Positions 24,149-38,878 are shown, counted from the stretch's first letter. The stretch: 64,000 nucleotides of DNA from Torymus aiolomorphi (GCA_036365515.1 CM070874.1:247689430-247753429); one strand, 5' to 3'. Notes: a model not told the origin generated them from the letters alone. Made by a program: numbers and translations.

Positions 24149-26259
24149 TTCAACCGAATGAAGTCAACCAAGAAACTTGCTCGCGATGGTGGCTTCAAGT
24201 AGGTGCAGCCGGTTACAGGTTACGAGCACTCTTCGATACAGGAGCTTCCTGGACTGGGATGAATTCTATAGGCCTACAGCTCGCTACGGCCTGTGGAAAA
24301 GAATTAATCCCAGCTAGCGGCCTAACGGTACGGGTGGCAAACGGGCAAAGCATAGCAGTGGTTGGCTATGTGTATCTGCCCATGGTCGTGGCTGGCGTGT
24401 GCAAAGAAGTGCGCGTCGCAATAATGCCAGATCTAGATACGGAGTGCTACTTGGGGGTAAATTTCATTAAGAAGTTTAGCGCTGTCTTAGACCCCACAGA
24501 TAACACGCTGCATCTCAAGGATGACGATGCAAGCGTAAAGTTAGAAGTAGCAGCCATAACCGCAAACAACACCGTGTCCGTATCAGCTATAGGGTTGGCG
24601 GACCCAACACAAGAACAGCGCAAAGAGGTAGAAGCTTTAGTAGCTCAGCTGATCGGTAGCAGCGTGGCACCACTAGGGTGTACTTCGTGGATCGAGCATG
24701 CAATAGACGTCTGATCTACAAGACCCATTAAACAGAAGTACTACCCTGTATCTCAGAAACTCGAGGAATAGATGCACAAACAGGTGGAGGAAATGCTAGT
24801 CGCGGGAATAATAGAACCCCCGACAAGTGGTTGGTCAAGTCCAGTGGTAATGGTATGCAAGTCAAACGGGAAGTTCTGTTTCTGCGTGGACTTCAGGAAA
24901 GTGAACGCAGCGTCAAGGCCAGACGCGTACCCGTTACCATACATGGAAAGTATCTTGCGCAAACTACAGAAAGCGCGATACATCTCCACGTTGGATTTAA
25001 GCAGTGCGTATCACCAGATACCACTTAGTCCGGAGTCCAAAGAGACTACGGCCTTCACCGTGCCAGGCAAAGGGCTTTTCCAATTTACGAGAATGCCCTA
25101 CGGTCTTTCGTATGCCGGAGCGTCCTTCCAGAGGCTGATTTACAAAGTCATCGGCCCCGAACTCGAACCTTTTGCTTACTCGTATCTCGACGATATAATA
25201 ATAATCACAGAGACATTCGAGGAGCATAAAGAGGTTCTAAAAAGAGTTCTGGACAGGATACAAGACGCGGGCCTCACAATAAATCGCGAGAAGAGCATCT
25301 TCTGTCGCGATGAGGTCCAATATCTCGGGGTCATAGTAAATAGAGATGGTTTTAAGCCAGACCCCGAGAAAATAAAGCCCATTATGGAGTATCCGGTACC
25401 GAAAAACCTCCGTCAGCTGAGACGCTTCTTAGGAATGGCCTCGTGGTATAGAAAGTTTTTATCGAACTTCGCCACAATTGCTGAACCACTGACCGAATTA
25501 ACGAAAAAGGATCGGAAATATGAGTGGCCAACGGCACAAGCAGAGGCCTTCCAAAAGCTAAAAGCGCTAGTAGCTTCTGCACCGATTCTACACAGACCGG
25601 TATCTAACGCGCAGTTCGTGGTGTAAACTGACGCGAGGGATACAGGTCTGGGAGCGGTGCTATACCAAATAATTGACGGCGATGAAAGAGTCCTAGAGTT
25701 CGCGAGTCGAACTCTGAGCGCAGCCGAGAGGAATTATAGCGTGACGGAACGAGAATGTCTAGCAATCCTCTGGGCAATTAAAAAGTTCCGTCCGTATATA
25801 GAGGTCTACGACTTCAAGGTTATCACGGACCATAGCAGCTTGAGGTGGCTCCGTGATCTCCAAAATCCGACCGGCAGGTTAGCTAGGTGGGCTTTGGAGC
25901 TGCAGAACCACAGTTTCACGGTCGAACATCGAAAGGGCTCGTTGAACAATGTCCCAGATGCCCTTTCACGGATGTTCGAGGAAGAAGAGCCAGCGGTCGC
26001 CGCGTTAGAGCTCGAGCGCGATACAAACGACCACTGGTACCTCAAGATCGTGAAAGAGATTCAACAGCAGCCACGAGACTTCCCCACGTTCAAGCTGGCG
26101 GGGGGGAGACTGTACAAGTACAACCCTAATGAAGTCATAGACGAATCTCTCGGCGATGACGATGCATGGAAGTTAGCAGTCCCTCACGCAAAGCGACGCG
26201 AAGTACTGAGAGAATGCCATGACTTTTTAACCATTGAGTATTTCGCTCTTAAACACTAG
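24124..26259 (+). pseudogene. pol: E1 Pol: protease, reverse transcriptase, RNase H (3' truncated)
   Basis: One frame holds an aspartic protease (LFDTGAS, about residue 38), a Gypsy-type reverse transcriptase (GIIEPPTSGWSSPVV, VDFRKVNA, STLDLSSAYHQIPL, MPYGL, YSYLDDIII with the catalytic DD, YLGVIV) and RNase H (TDARDTGLG, TERECLAILWAI, TDHSSL, DALSR). Stops within the frame are TGA 24712-24714, TAG 24769-24771 and TAA 25624-25626. The integrase is lost: similarity ends around ECHDFLT at 26,220-26,259, inside its zinc-binding region, and an unrelated repeat follows. The protease overlaps the Gag 3' end by 25 bp in a different frame. The copy is dead. Confidence 0.85.
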
Positions 26260-26262
26260 GGT

Positions 26263-26335
26263 TGTATTTTGGGGCTAATTTAGAACTAGAAAAGCCCATT
26301 TAAAGCCATTTTAAAATTTCGACCTGTCACAGTTG
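26263..26335. repeat. Dispersed repeat abutting the E1 truncation
   Basis: GTATTTTGGGGCTAATTTAGAAC is also found near 56,430 (GTGTTTTGGGGCTAATTTGGAAT). This shared repeat lies right at the point where E1 pol stops. Confidence 0.5.
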
Positions 26336-26344
26336 ACGTGAAGT

Positions 26345-26353
<9 letters not shown>

Positions 26354-26421
<68 letters not shown>

Positions 26422-26440
26422 TTATATATATATATATATA
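26354..26440. repeat. (TA)n microsatellite
   Basis: Nearly pure TA run. Confidence 0.95.
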
Positions 26441-27034
26441 TTCACATCTGGGACGCATTTTGAGGATTATATAGGTCATATATACCGAATTTTGAGGATT
26501 TTGTAGGCATTTTAAGGAGTCTGCTCAAAAGTCCAAAGCACTCGAGAGGCATTTTGAGGATTTTTCAGCGGTTTCCACAATAGTGTGTTAATACATCGAT
26601 TTCGGAAATTCCGTGATATTTTTCCGTAAAAGCGGGCGCCGCAGGCGTCGTGGTGTTAGTCAATAACCTTAGGGTCATTATTTCTTTAGTCACGCGCTTG
26701 TTTATTGGTTGTTTATAACAATGTTTATATTTGTGTCACCACTATTGTACAAATTCTTTATGAAATCCTCAAAATACCGTCCAATGATATTTATATATAT
26801 ATAGATATATATATATTTAATCATGTATAACGTTAGTTCCCAGGACCCCATGTTACTGTATACCTATACGTGACTAAAGAAATAATGTCTCTTATGGGGG
26901 CCGATGTCCTCAAACCTGTCGTTAAACATATGTAGATTCAGGGACTGTCCCCAAAACTAACAAATGTCCCCGAAACCAACGTTAAACATCTTGAATGTCC
27001 TGGAAACTAACATAAAACATAAATATATATATAT
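26441..27034. repeat. Microsatellite-flanked repeat with two GTGACTAAAGAAATAATG boxes
   Basis: It lies between TA runs. It contains the box once inverted (26676-26693) and once direct (26870-26887), plus TTTTGAGGATT and GTCCCCAAAAC-type short repeats. The same box occurs at 28778, 38564 and, partly, 33573, each time beside a microsatellite. Confidence 0.6.
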
Positions 27035-27039
27035 AGTAG

Positions 27040-28715
<1,676 letters not shown>

Positions 28716-28940
28716 TCGGGGTTTATGGAGCCCAACCCTGTATATTAGTTCCTACAGACGAGCGTTCCCTATGGCAAGTGACTAAAGAAATAATGGACCC
28801 TGGGGTTATAGACTCTAGGTCGGGCCGCATAAACCCCTATATTTAGAAATATTATGAAGCCCGGGCTGCATAATCAAAATCGGGCTCAATAAACCCCTAT
28901 ATATAAAAAGACGGGCTTTATAAACCCCTTTCGAGAAATG

Positions 28941-28941
<1 letters not shown>
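28716..28941. repeat. Microsatellite-flanked GGGTTTATGG repeat
   Basis: It sits between (AC)n and (TA)n. It contains GGGGTTTATGGAGCCC, the box GTGACTAAAGAAATAATGGACCC (28778) and several ATAAACCCC segments. Confidence 0.65.

Positions 28942-29015
<74 letters not shown>
28942..29015. repeat. (TA)n microsatellite, left side of the LTR target
   Basis: TA run interrupted by the LTR element at 29016; it resumes at 30289. Confidence 0.9.
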
Positions 29016-29018
<3 letters not shown>

Positions 29019-30288
29019 AACGGGTGCAGGCAATAAAGGCGAAAGAGCCGCGTGTACCGCGCCGCGAGGTTTGAATCGCGCGCGCTTGCACGTACAGCGG
29101 CTCGCTGCGCGCCAAGCGGGACGCGCGGGAGGCGAAGCAAGAAGAAGAAGAAGACGCCGCCGTGGCGCTCCGAAGGGACGCCGCGGCCATTGATGGGCAG
29201 TCTAGTCCTGTAGCGCAACAGGTGTGCACGTGTTCTCCCGCCATATACGAGTGCTGTGCTTCGGAGTGCCCCGCCAGTGCCGCATCCCGCCCTGCGGAAC
29301 AGCCCTTGCGCCTCCGATCCGCCGCCAGCCCCGCAGCGACGCATCACCGGCTGCCTCGCCGGCCGGGCCACTCCGCCACCCAGAAAGTGAGAGGAGGAGA
29401 GAGAGAAAGAGGCGGCAGCCGAGGCTCGAGGAGCCACGAGGCCCGACGCCTCGCAGCGAGAAGGCGAGAGCGCGGGAGCGTGAGAGAGAGAGAGAGAGAG
29501 GGATAGACTTCGAGCGACGCGCTGGCCAGCGCTAAAGTAAGTGTGCGCTTCATTTGTATTTTTGCCGCGTAGGTTTTGCGTGCGAGCGGCCACGCGTAAG
29601 AAGTGTTACGCGGCTATCCGACGCCGCCTGCGTAGAGGCAAGCGGCCTCGTGTGCGAGAGCGCGGCGGCCATTTTGTGGCGTCTCGCGGCGCGGTGACGC
29701 CGGCCGTGCGACCGGCCGGCTCTGCGTGAGTCTCGGCCTGCGCGTTCGTTTCTGTAGGAGATGTTCGGGCTTCGCGCCCCTTAGCACGATTCCTTTTGAC
29801 CAATAAACTTTATTTATTTTACTTTTCATTATTCGTGTCGAGTCTGTCATTTCGCGAGTAACCGTTCCCTATCCCCCCGAATACCGCCCTCTACCTTTTC
29901 AGCAGCTGCAGCTAGTCGGAGGCTTCACCTCCTAGAGGAGCAACGTCAACGGGGAAATTGTAAGTGAAAGTCGCTCAGGTTAACCTGAGCGACGTTGTAC
30001 GGGAACACCGGCGAGAGTAGGTCAGGCTAGTGCATATCTAGCCGCCGGTGAATTGTGCGCCGAAGTCAGCGGCAGCGGCAGAGCGCAGCGCCGGGTCTAG
30101 TAGAAGGCGGCCTAAGCTTTCTACAGCGAAAGCCGGGCGCGCTTGTTCTGAGCCTGCGCCAACGCGCTCCGGCCGGCCGACGGGTTCGTCTACAACGGCG
30201 CGCTGCTCTGGGCGTAGTAGACGCCCGTTTATCGCCTGGCGCATCCCAGAGAGGGATTAATACCCTCTTTTAAATCCACCCCGTTACA
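29016..30288 (+). mobile_element. Solo LTR inserted in (TA)n
   Basis: It starts TGTAACGGGTGC and ends CCCCGTTACA, 1,273 bp, with ATAT on both sides (ambiguous because the target is TA repeat). AATAAA at 29802 is followed by a T-rich stretch. It contains a GA-rich tract near 29490. The GC-rich ORFs inside show no known domain. Confidence 0.65.
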
Positions 30289-31567
30289 ATATATATATTC
30301 GTATACACTAGTAGGGCTTCGCCCCTCTGCTCGTTCCGCTCGCCAACCCCCGATATGGTGTAATTATAATAAAAAATATGTACTAATTTTATACTTAGGA
30401 ATAATTTTATATAGAAAGATATAAATGTATAGTTAGAAAGATCCCATTTGAAAAATGTTTATAAAGATATGAAAGGTAACACAACTGGAAACTGAATTGT
30501 GTTTTTTAAATTTAGAAATATTTATTTTTCTCTGTTTAAAAAAAATTCTTTTTTTTTGTACAAATTTGCTAGACATAATTAAAAATAAAATTGGAGAGCT
30601 AAACACAGAAGTAATCGAGACTGAAAAGACATAAAAGAGATATAAATGTGATGGTATCTATTGATGTAACAAAATAATACATTATGTATGTTATTCATGT
30701 AGTTTATTTTCGGTCAGAATATAAAATCATATTATTTATGTAAAATTTGTATTAAGTATAATGAATAACAATTACAAAAATTTAGATCAAATAAATATGG
30801 AAAGTTAGTATTTAAGTTTTAATTATATATGAATTGATTATTTAAAAAAATACAATATTATGATATAAAAAAATTTTATAATTATAGTTGCTGATTATAT
30901 TTTATATGAAGAAAAATATTTAAGATAGATTGAAAGTTTAGAAGAAAATAATAAATTGAAAAAATTAAGTTTAGGGTTTATACAAAAAAAAAATAAAGAA
31001 AAAGAACCATAATATTGAAAAATTACGTAATACTTTTAAGAATTAAGGTGAGTGATGTAGTTGTAAGGTTATTAATAATATGCAATAGTTTATAAATTTT
31101 GTTTTATTTCATTTATAGGAATGTAACGTTTTTGTCGACATTACATCCGAATAATAAAATAATGACTCCTAACACAATTGAAGGGCTGGATGCCATAAGG
31201 GGGTTAGCGCTCGAAAACCCGTAAAAGTATTGTCCAAGTGACTAAATTTTCAATGTAGCCAAATTAATTTTTAAAAAATATCACCTTGTAGGGAATGAAA
31301 AGAAGTATTTTTACCGAGAAGGAATTTTTTTTATTCGACTTTCTTTTTAATATAAAAATTAAAATCTGAAAATTTTGTTCATCTATTTTTAATAGCTTTC
31401 AAAAACATTAATCGTCCAAACTTGATCAAATATCATCGAAATATTTTGAAATTTGACAGGGGCGTCCAGATTACTCCAGCGTTGCCTATGGGATTAATAA
31501 AACGATGTAAATCGATAATTGTTAATAATTATTTATTTGCAAATATATTGCGATCGGTAATTACGTT
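30289..31567. other. AT-rich non-coding stretch
   Basis: No gene is recognised. A short GC-rich piece (AGGGCTTCGCCCCTCTGC) lies near 30314 and is not a tRNA. Confidence 0.4.
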
Positions 31568-32311
31568 TTCTTAACTTTAACGGAAAAAAGTATCGAGGGA
31601 AGTTGAAGCTAGGAAAAACTTCCAGCGAGACATTTGTTCCTCAATAGTCTAATAAGTTTCTGACAATGTTTCAAATTGATTTAATAATAAATGACTTAAA
31701 TAGAGCGTTATTAATAAAGACGCGCGCTAGCAACATCGGCGGCGCGGTGCGGCGTGAGCTAAGCCTGTTGTGTTTACATGTTTTTGCACTGATGTATCAC
31801 GTTTATAAAAATTAAAGAATTATTACGTTGACTTATAAACTGTGTTTTACGTTATATAAAACATAATATCGTTACACAATAATTCGTTAATTTTTATAAA
31901 CGTGATACATCAGTATCACGTTTATAATAACGAAAAATAATAATTTTTATAAACGTGATACATCAGTATCACGTTTATAATAACGAATTTACGAATTATT
32001 ATGTAACGATATTAAGTTTTATATAACGTAAAAACACAGTTTATAAGTCAATGTAATAATTCTTCAATTTTTATAAACGTGATACATCAGTGCAAAAACA
32101 TATAAATACAAGAGGCTTAGCTCACGCCGCGCCGCGCCTCCGATGTTGCTAGCGCGCGTCTTTATTAATAACGCTCTATTTAAGTCATTTATTATTAAAT
32201 CAATTTGAAACTTTGTCAGAAATTTATTGGACTATTAAGGAACAAAAGTCTCGCTGGAAGTTTTTCCTAGCTTCAACTTCCCTCGATACTTTTTTCCGTT
32301 AAAGTTAAGAA
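31568..32311. repeat. 744-bp near-perfect palindrome
   Basis: The left arm begins TTCTTAACTTTAACGG and the right arm ends CCGTTAAAGTTAAGAA, with the centre near 31940. The arms match over about 370 bp, including the GC-rich CGCGCTAGCAACATCGG segment. The centre has repeated GTGATACATCAGTATCAC hairpins. TTAA lies at both ends. It could be a foldback element. Confidence 0.8.
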
Positions 32312-32705
32312 GATTTGCGACAGTCCCTATAATCGCTTCTTATCTTTATCCCTTAGCGAGATATTGGTAAAAGAAAGTAATAGAGTTACGTAGAATATTC
32401 ATGAAGTTTATTAAACATAATTTTTATAAGTTTCACGTAATATAGGATATTCATAAAGTTTATTGAACATAATTTTTACAAGTTTCGTGTAAGTTTTTCA
32501 TATTATATTAGCATTAAGCGTATATTGTATACAATCTCTTCTTAAAGGTGGATCGCTCCAGCGATGACTTATTATCGTGATAATATTTTATGAGCAATAG
32601 TATATTCTTATGTGCACAATTTTCCTTGAAAGCAAGTCTATGATGTGGACATAGTTGCTCCGACACATCAAACTTGAGTCTCTATAGTGATGGGTAGTGC
32701 ATATA

Positions 32706-33375
32706 CTCTATAGCATAAAAAAGGTGTTACTCTATGGCATAAAAAAGGTGTTACTCTATGGCATCAAAAAGGTGTTACTCTATGACATAAAAAAGGTGTT
32801 ACTCTATGACATAAAAAGGTGTCACTCTATGACATAAAAAAGGTGTCTCTCTATGACATCAAAAATATGTTACTCTATAACATAAAAAAGGTGTTACTCT
32901 ATGACATAAAAAATATGTTACTCTATAACATAAAAAAGATGTCACTCTATGACATAAAAAAAGTGTCACTCTATGACATAAAAAAGATGTTACTCTATGA
33001 CATAAAAAAAGGTGTTACTCTATAGCATAAAAAAGGTGTTACTCTATGACATAAAAAATATGTTACTCTATAACATAAAAAAGCTGTTACTCTATAACAT
33101 AAAAAAGTGTTACTCTATGACATAAAATAGGTGTCTCTCTATGACATCAAAAATATGTTACTCTATAACATAAAAAAGGGGTCACTCTATGACATAAAAA
33201 AAAAGGTGTTACTCTATAGCATAAATAAGGTGTTACTCTATAACATTAAAAAGGTGTTACTCTATAGCATAAAAAAGCTGTTACTCTATAACATAAAAAA
33301 GTATTACTCTATGACATAAAAAAGGTGTCACTCTATGACATAAAAAAGGTGTTACTCTATAGCAATAAAAAAGTA
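32706..33375 (+). repeat. 24-bp minisatellite GGTGTTACTCTATGACATAAAAAA
   Basis: About 28 variant units in tandem. Apparent proteins such as repeated LYDIKK are read-through of the repeat. Confidence 0.95.
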
Positions 33376-33420
33376 TAAAAAGGCGCCATTCTAGAATATA
33401 AAAGTTGTCATTCTACGACT

Positions 33421-33833
<413 letters not shown>

Positions 33834-33986
33834 CATATTATAAATAAAATATTGGGAAATAAATAAAGAAAAACTATTATTTTTATTATGCGTTTTTTTA
33901 TTTATTTAACTTTTACACATCTGATTTGCTTATCCAACTATTGTGTGATTTGTCAAATCCTAACCATTTAACCATTGTCAACATTC

Positions 33987-34424
33987 TTAGCCAATATATC
34001 CATTTTTTTCATTTATGATACTAGCATTGCGAAGTTCACTAAGAATAAAATGGATTTCATCATATTTAGCTCTTATTCCCATGTTTTGTTCAGCAATGAG
34101 TACTCGAAAGCGATCAACTAATTTGTTAGGATCATCCCAGACGTCAAGTTCATAGGCAGTTGTAACATTTGTAACGTCTTCTTCTTCTTCGTCACTAGTC
34201 CACTTTTCACGCTGATATCTCGAACTAATAAAGTTAATGCCTTCAGAGCGCTCCAGCGCTCTTTGATCACGAAAGCTTTTCGGTGAATATTCATTGGTTG
34301 AAGAATCTGATGCAACTTCACCAAAATGATCAGCTTCGTAATAATTATCGGTATCGTTAGAAGTTGGAAGATCTAAATCAATTCGAGTATCTGAATCAAC
34401 AGTTATGGGCTTCTTTGTATTACT
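33987..34424 (-). CDS. 3' terminal exon of an unknown TE-associated protein
   Basis: There is an open frame of 145 codons on the minus strand, preceded by a good acceptor (TTTAATATAG at 34425) and ending TAA at 33987-33989. It lacks an internal early ATG, so it is best read as a last exon. The N-terminal half is acidic and Ser/Asp rich (EREKW-like and DEEEED stretches). The C terminus has WDDPNKLVDRFRVLIAEQN and EIHFILSELRNASII. A DPNxLVDRLRLLxA...EIxxILxELR tail recurs in many uncharacterised arthropod proteins. No donor exon was located upstream. Codon structure is intact, unlike the neighbouring TE genes. The function is unknown. Confidence 0.5.
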   Translation of the reverse strand, partial: SNTKKPITVDSDTRIDLDLPTSNDTDNYYEADHFGEVASDSSTNEYSPKSFRDQRALERSEGINFISSRYQREKWTSDEEEEDVTNVTTAYELDVWDDPNKLVDRFRVLIAEQNMGIRAKYDEIHFILSELRNASIINEKNGYIG

Positions 34425-34839
34425 CTATATTAAATTTTAAGTTTCTTTTTTCTTTTTAAAGGATAAGTTTAAATTTTTTAATAGTTTTTTATTTTATAAT
34501 AAATATCTTATAAAATTTCATATCATATTAAAAATAAGGCATACATCAGTTTCATAGTTGTAACAGTATTTTTTTATCTCAATTTTAAGATAACATTAAA
34601 CATGTATTAGTTTTAAGTCTTCTTATTTATTTTTTGAGAACCAAACTTGTCCGTCACTTTATAATGTAAGAATCATATGTTATATTATTACATTGTATTA
34701 GTTTTCAAGTTTTTATTTTTTAAATAAACATTTAAGGTAATACAATTTGTTAATCTTAATATTCCTAAAATCCCTTCTTCAAATCCTTTCATTTACCTCC
34801 ATCTTATTTTTTACAACTTTAAATTTGATTTGAGTAACA

Positions 34840-34869
34840 GTCACGTCATACATGCAAGCTACCTCGAAA

Positions 34870-34918
<49 letters not shown>

Positions 34919-36600
34919 TCTCTCTCTCTTTCTCGGTAGCTTTTGAAAACAATGGGGACCATTGACATGGATATACCTTTAATACTGCGTTGTGTGTATG
35001 TGAATTATTTATAAACATTAATAAACTCCTACCAGTCATACTTTATGCAATACACATGCTGAGATTTTATACATATTAAACTGAAATAAATTGAAATTGT
35101 GTTTAGGTCTACAGCTCGCGCACGGCTAAGTCCATTGGTGCTGTCAATTAAAATTTTTATTAATAATTTAAACATTTTTATTAATAATTTAAAAATATTT
35201 TGATCGGGCGGCGAGGCACGATGAGATGGAGCACACGCGCAAGATGATATTCGTACCAGAAGGCATGTTTCAACCTGCACATCATGCGATGACGTCTAGC
35301 ATATCGTCGGAGTTTGCGTCAGCGTCCACCCCGTGAGCACATTTTCTTCGGAAGATTACTGAGATTTAAAATACACATCTTATGAAAAAAGGGTGGGCAT
35401 CGAAATGACTAACGGCACTATACACGCACTCCGGATGTGAATAAGGAACAACTCTTCGTCAAACGTGCACGCGCACGTACGTGCATGGATCAGCGTTGTA
35501 AAAATACTACCCTATTGACACATGAAACACACTCGAGATAAAAACGGTTGAAATTTGATACCTTTTCGGTATGCTCTACGTCTCACTGTAAGATAAGAAA
35601 CACCGATCGGCGATCGCGCGCACGCCCGACAAACCGCTCGTCAGAGTGCGTGTTGAATGTTTTACAAGGTGTCGTAAAATTGAGCGATAGCGACAAGAGG
35701 CGTTTGCGCAGACATAGGTTCGAGTTTTCGTCAGCGTCCACCCTGTGAGCACATTTTCTTCGAAACATTACTGAGATTCAAAATACACATCTTATTAAAA
35801 AGGGTGGGCATCGAAAAGAATAGCGGCACTATACACGTACTCCAGATGTGTAAAAGGAACAACGCTTCGTCAAACGTGCACGCGCATGTACGTGCATGGA
35901 TCAGCGTCGTAAAAATACGACCCTATTGACACATGAAACACACTCGAGATAAAAACTATACATCCTGTTGTGTCGGGCCAACCGAGTTACAGTTCAGTAT
36001 GCTATGGCCGAAATATACTTACTGAGTTAGTCACATCATACATGCAAGCCACCTCGAAAATTCTCTCTCTCTCGCCCTCGTTCTCTCTCGCTCTCTCTCT
36101 CGCTCTCTCGCCCTCGTTCTCTCTCGCTCTCTCGCGATAAATATCTTACCAGCGACGATAGACTAATAAATACTCGTACTAGAAGGCACGTTTCAACCTG
36201 CACAGCATGCGATGACGTCGCCCGTGTCGAGGTTGCTGGCAAGAGTGAAATACTTTTCGTCTTGCCTCCTTTGCATGGGCCACTTCAATAAGTATTATAT
36301 CTAGAGTTTCCATCGACGCCGTCACTCTTATCGTTTGTATATGCAGTTAACCAAAACAGTATTTCGATTTATCGGGTAAAATTCTATGATATACTATTAA
36401 GTTTTGTGAGTCATTGTCAGGAAACGATTGCAAGGAGAACGCAATTGAAATACTCTGGAGTTCTTAGAATTAATAGCGATAAGGCAACTACGAATATCGG
36501 AATAAGGAAGAGATGCGATAGTTCAGCATGCTATAGCCGAAATACACTTACTGAGTTAGAGCCACATCAAAATGCGGGCCACCTCGAAAAAATAAACGCG
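34840..36600. repeat. Complex nested direct repeats (satellite-like)
   Basis: A 230-bp unit at 35316-35545 recurs at 35728-35956 (about 412 bp apart; TCAGCGTCCACCC ... CTCGAGATAAAAAC). Flanking blocks recur too: CATACATGCAAGC(C/T)ACCTCGAAAA at 34847 and 36039, with a related copy at 36545; GAAGGCA(T/C)GTTTCAACCTGCAC at 35258 and 36181; AGTTCAG(C/T)ATGCTAT(A/G)GCCGAAAT at 35992 and 36520. CT-rich tracts lie at 34875-34935 and 36062-36135. A higher-order repeat of about 0.9-1.2 kb is likely. Confidence 0.7.
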
Positions 36601-36800
36601 CGGTAAATATCTTACCAGCGACGATAAACTAATGCCCGCGAAAGTCAGCTCATCAACGCGGTAAATATACTTACACGCGGTGTATGCTAATGACCACGGA
36701 AATCAGCTAGCCACCGCGGTAATTTGCTCATCTCCGCGCGAATCAGCTCATCCCCGCGGTCGTCCAGCTTGTCACCGCGGTAAGATGCTAGTCCCCGTGC
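36593..36800. repeat. About 30-bp minisatellite with CCGCGGTAA and CAGCTCATC
   Basis: Units such as CCGCGGTAATTTGCTCATC, CGCGCGAATCAGCTCATC and CCGCGGTCGTCCAGCTTGTCA follow each other with SacII-like CCGCGG cores. Confidence 0.7.
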
Positions 36801-37019
36801 GCGCGCGCCGCCGCCACCGCCGCCGCCGTCGGGAGTCGCTCGTAAATAAACATTTGACCTTCATGCAAAAATGTGACAATAAAATACGATTAAATTTTAT
36901 TCGATGACGTCATTACAAATAAAAGGGTAGAAGCTTCTCGAAAGTGGGTGGAGCCCCACCTCCCCGTCTCAACCTATCAGAACGCTACACAGGTCGGCCG
37001 GTGGCCGAGTGGTGGGGGG

Positions 37020-38377
37020 TCGCAGAACTGTCCTAGTTATACTACTGTCATGTATTATTTACTAAATAATAGTTAAAATTTAGGAAAGTTTTGATAATTT
37101 TTTATTTGGGAAAATTTTTCTTTAACATATTCTCTAATGTATTACTTTTTTGTATGCTGTCTGTCTGATGAACCATCAGAAAAAAAAATATTGCATTTTC
37201 ATGTACAGAATTTCTAAAATCTAGAATTATAGTTGGTGACACATCAGCGTAAGTTTTATTTCAGCGAAGAAATATTTAAATATAAATTTTATTTTGCGTT
37301 AATGTAAATAACTTCTTCGACTTCAAAATTAGTTCAATTGTATCTTATATCGAAGAAATTTTAAATGAAGAAAAATTCACTAATAGAGAACAACGTGAAT
37401 TTAGAATATTGATTTATAGTAAATAACAATGACGGTGTTTGTGTTCAATGTAATATGTTCAATGAAAACATAAACATATTTAAAAATCAACTTAAATTAT
37501 TCGATGTAAGTAATAGTAATATATATATTAAACTTTATATAAACGGTTTTTATAAACGGTATAAAACGTTAATATTCAATTTATTTTAGAAAATTCTCCT
37601 AGAAAATGTTGTGGTTAGTAATGCAAAACGATATACTAAAGGAAATGTACATTATGGATTGACATTAAAACATTATTCGTCAATAATATCATTTGGAGAA
37701 GTTGATATTTAAAAAAAATGAATACAACAGAAATTAAATTTGAACAAATTCCAACAAATCGTGGATTAATAAGTATAAATTTTTAGTTTTATACAATAGA
37801 TTAATTAAACTTATATTATAATTATACAATAAAATTTTTAGAGATTCAAGGTTATTTACAAAATAATTTTCATCAACGAAATAAAAATAACAACTTAGAA
37901 TATCATTCTGCAATAACTAATGGAAATCACTAATTAGACATTGTAGTTACTAAAAATTCAAGTGAATCTCTAGATATTGAAAAAGGAATAAAATTAGATA
38001 TAACAGGAGATCTACAAGAATTTGGTAAATATACACCTTATTATTTAGTGATAATTTATTATTATATTTCTTTATTTTTTTAGGAGTATCTTTTATTTTG
38101 AAAATTAAATCGATAGAACACATAAAAAAGTTAGATGATCCTAAAGTGGACTTAAACAATTTGATAATGGGTTCTGAAATATTTTTAAATGAGGTCAAGT
38201 TTTAAATTTGTATATTAAATAAATATTAGTTATATAATTAATGTTATTATTTATTATTTATTAGACCAAACAAAAAGAAGAAAATGATGAATAATCATGA
38301 AAATGAACATAACGAAAAATATAAAAATAATTAATAAATATAAATAAGATGAGTATATCTTTTTTCTCTATTATTGT

Positions 38378-38395
<18 letters not shown>
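37020..38395 (+). other. AT-rich stretch with exon-like fragments
   Basis: Two short plus-strand frames look exon-like. About 37591-37710 reads VSNAKRYTKGNVHYGLTLKH. About 38084-38195 follows a TTTTTTTTAG acceptor (FILKIKSIEHIKKLDDP). I recognise neither. They may be exons of a small decayed gene, possibly with the 40,137 segment, or chance frames in AT-rich DNA. Confidence 0.25.
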
Positions 38396-38427
<32 letters not shown>

Positions 38428-38668
38428 TTAACAGATTTATGGAGCCTTTTTATACACATGAGCATATTTATGGAGCCCGTTTTCTTTTATGGAGCCCGGA
38501 TCCCATAAAATATTTTTCTCGGGCGTTTATGGAGCTCGATCTAGAGTCTATAACCCCAGGGTCCATTATTTCTTTAGTCACTTGCCATAGGGATCTCTGG
38601 GCTGTAGGTACTAATATACAGGGATGGGCTCCATAAACGGATGGGGGGATAATTATATATATATATAT
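38385..38668. repeat. (TA)n-flanked TTTATGGAGCCC repeat
   Basis: TA runs on both sides enclose repeated TTTATGGAGC(C/T)CG units and the inverted box CATTATTTCTTTAGTCAC (38564-38581). The core CTAGAGTCTATAACCCCAGGGTCCATTATTTCTTTAGTCACTTGCCATAGGG is the reverse complement of 28764-28820. Confidence 0.75.
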
Positions 38669-38878
38669 ATAAAAATGATAAATAGGAAATTTATAAATAT
38701 TCGTAAACTTTATGATATCATTAATAATGTATTTATTCTTGTATAATGCTCAAATATAAAACGGAAAGAATTATAAAGGAATATATCCTTTTTATTAAAG
38801 GCCCAAATCGGAAAAATTGTCAAAAATAAGAGATTATAACAATAAGTCAAACACTTATTGCAGTCTAAAAAATTCACG

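Noticed and set aside
32819..33319. Repeated LYDIKK protein
   Set aside because: Translation of a 24-bp minisatellite; no start context or known family.
32706..33375. CRISPR-like regular spacing
   Set aside because: Units are directly adjacent with no unique spacers; eukaryotic minisatellite.
36990..37030. tRNA-like A box (GGTGGCCGAGTGGTGG)
   Set aside because: No B box (GGTTCGA-type) or cloverleaf follows within 100 bp; at most a SINE head relic.
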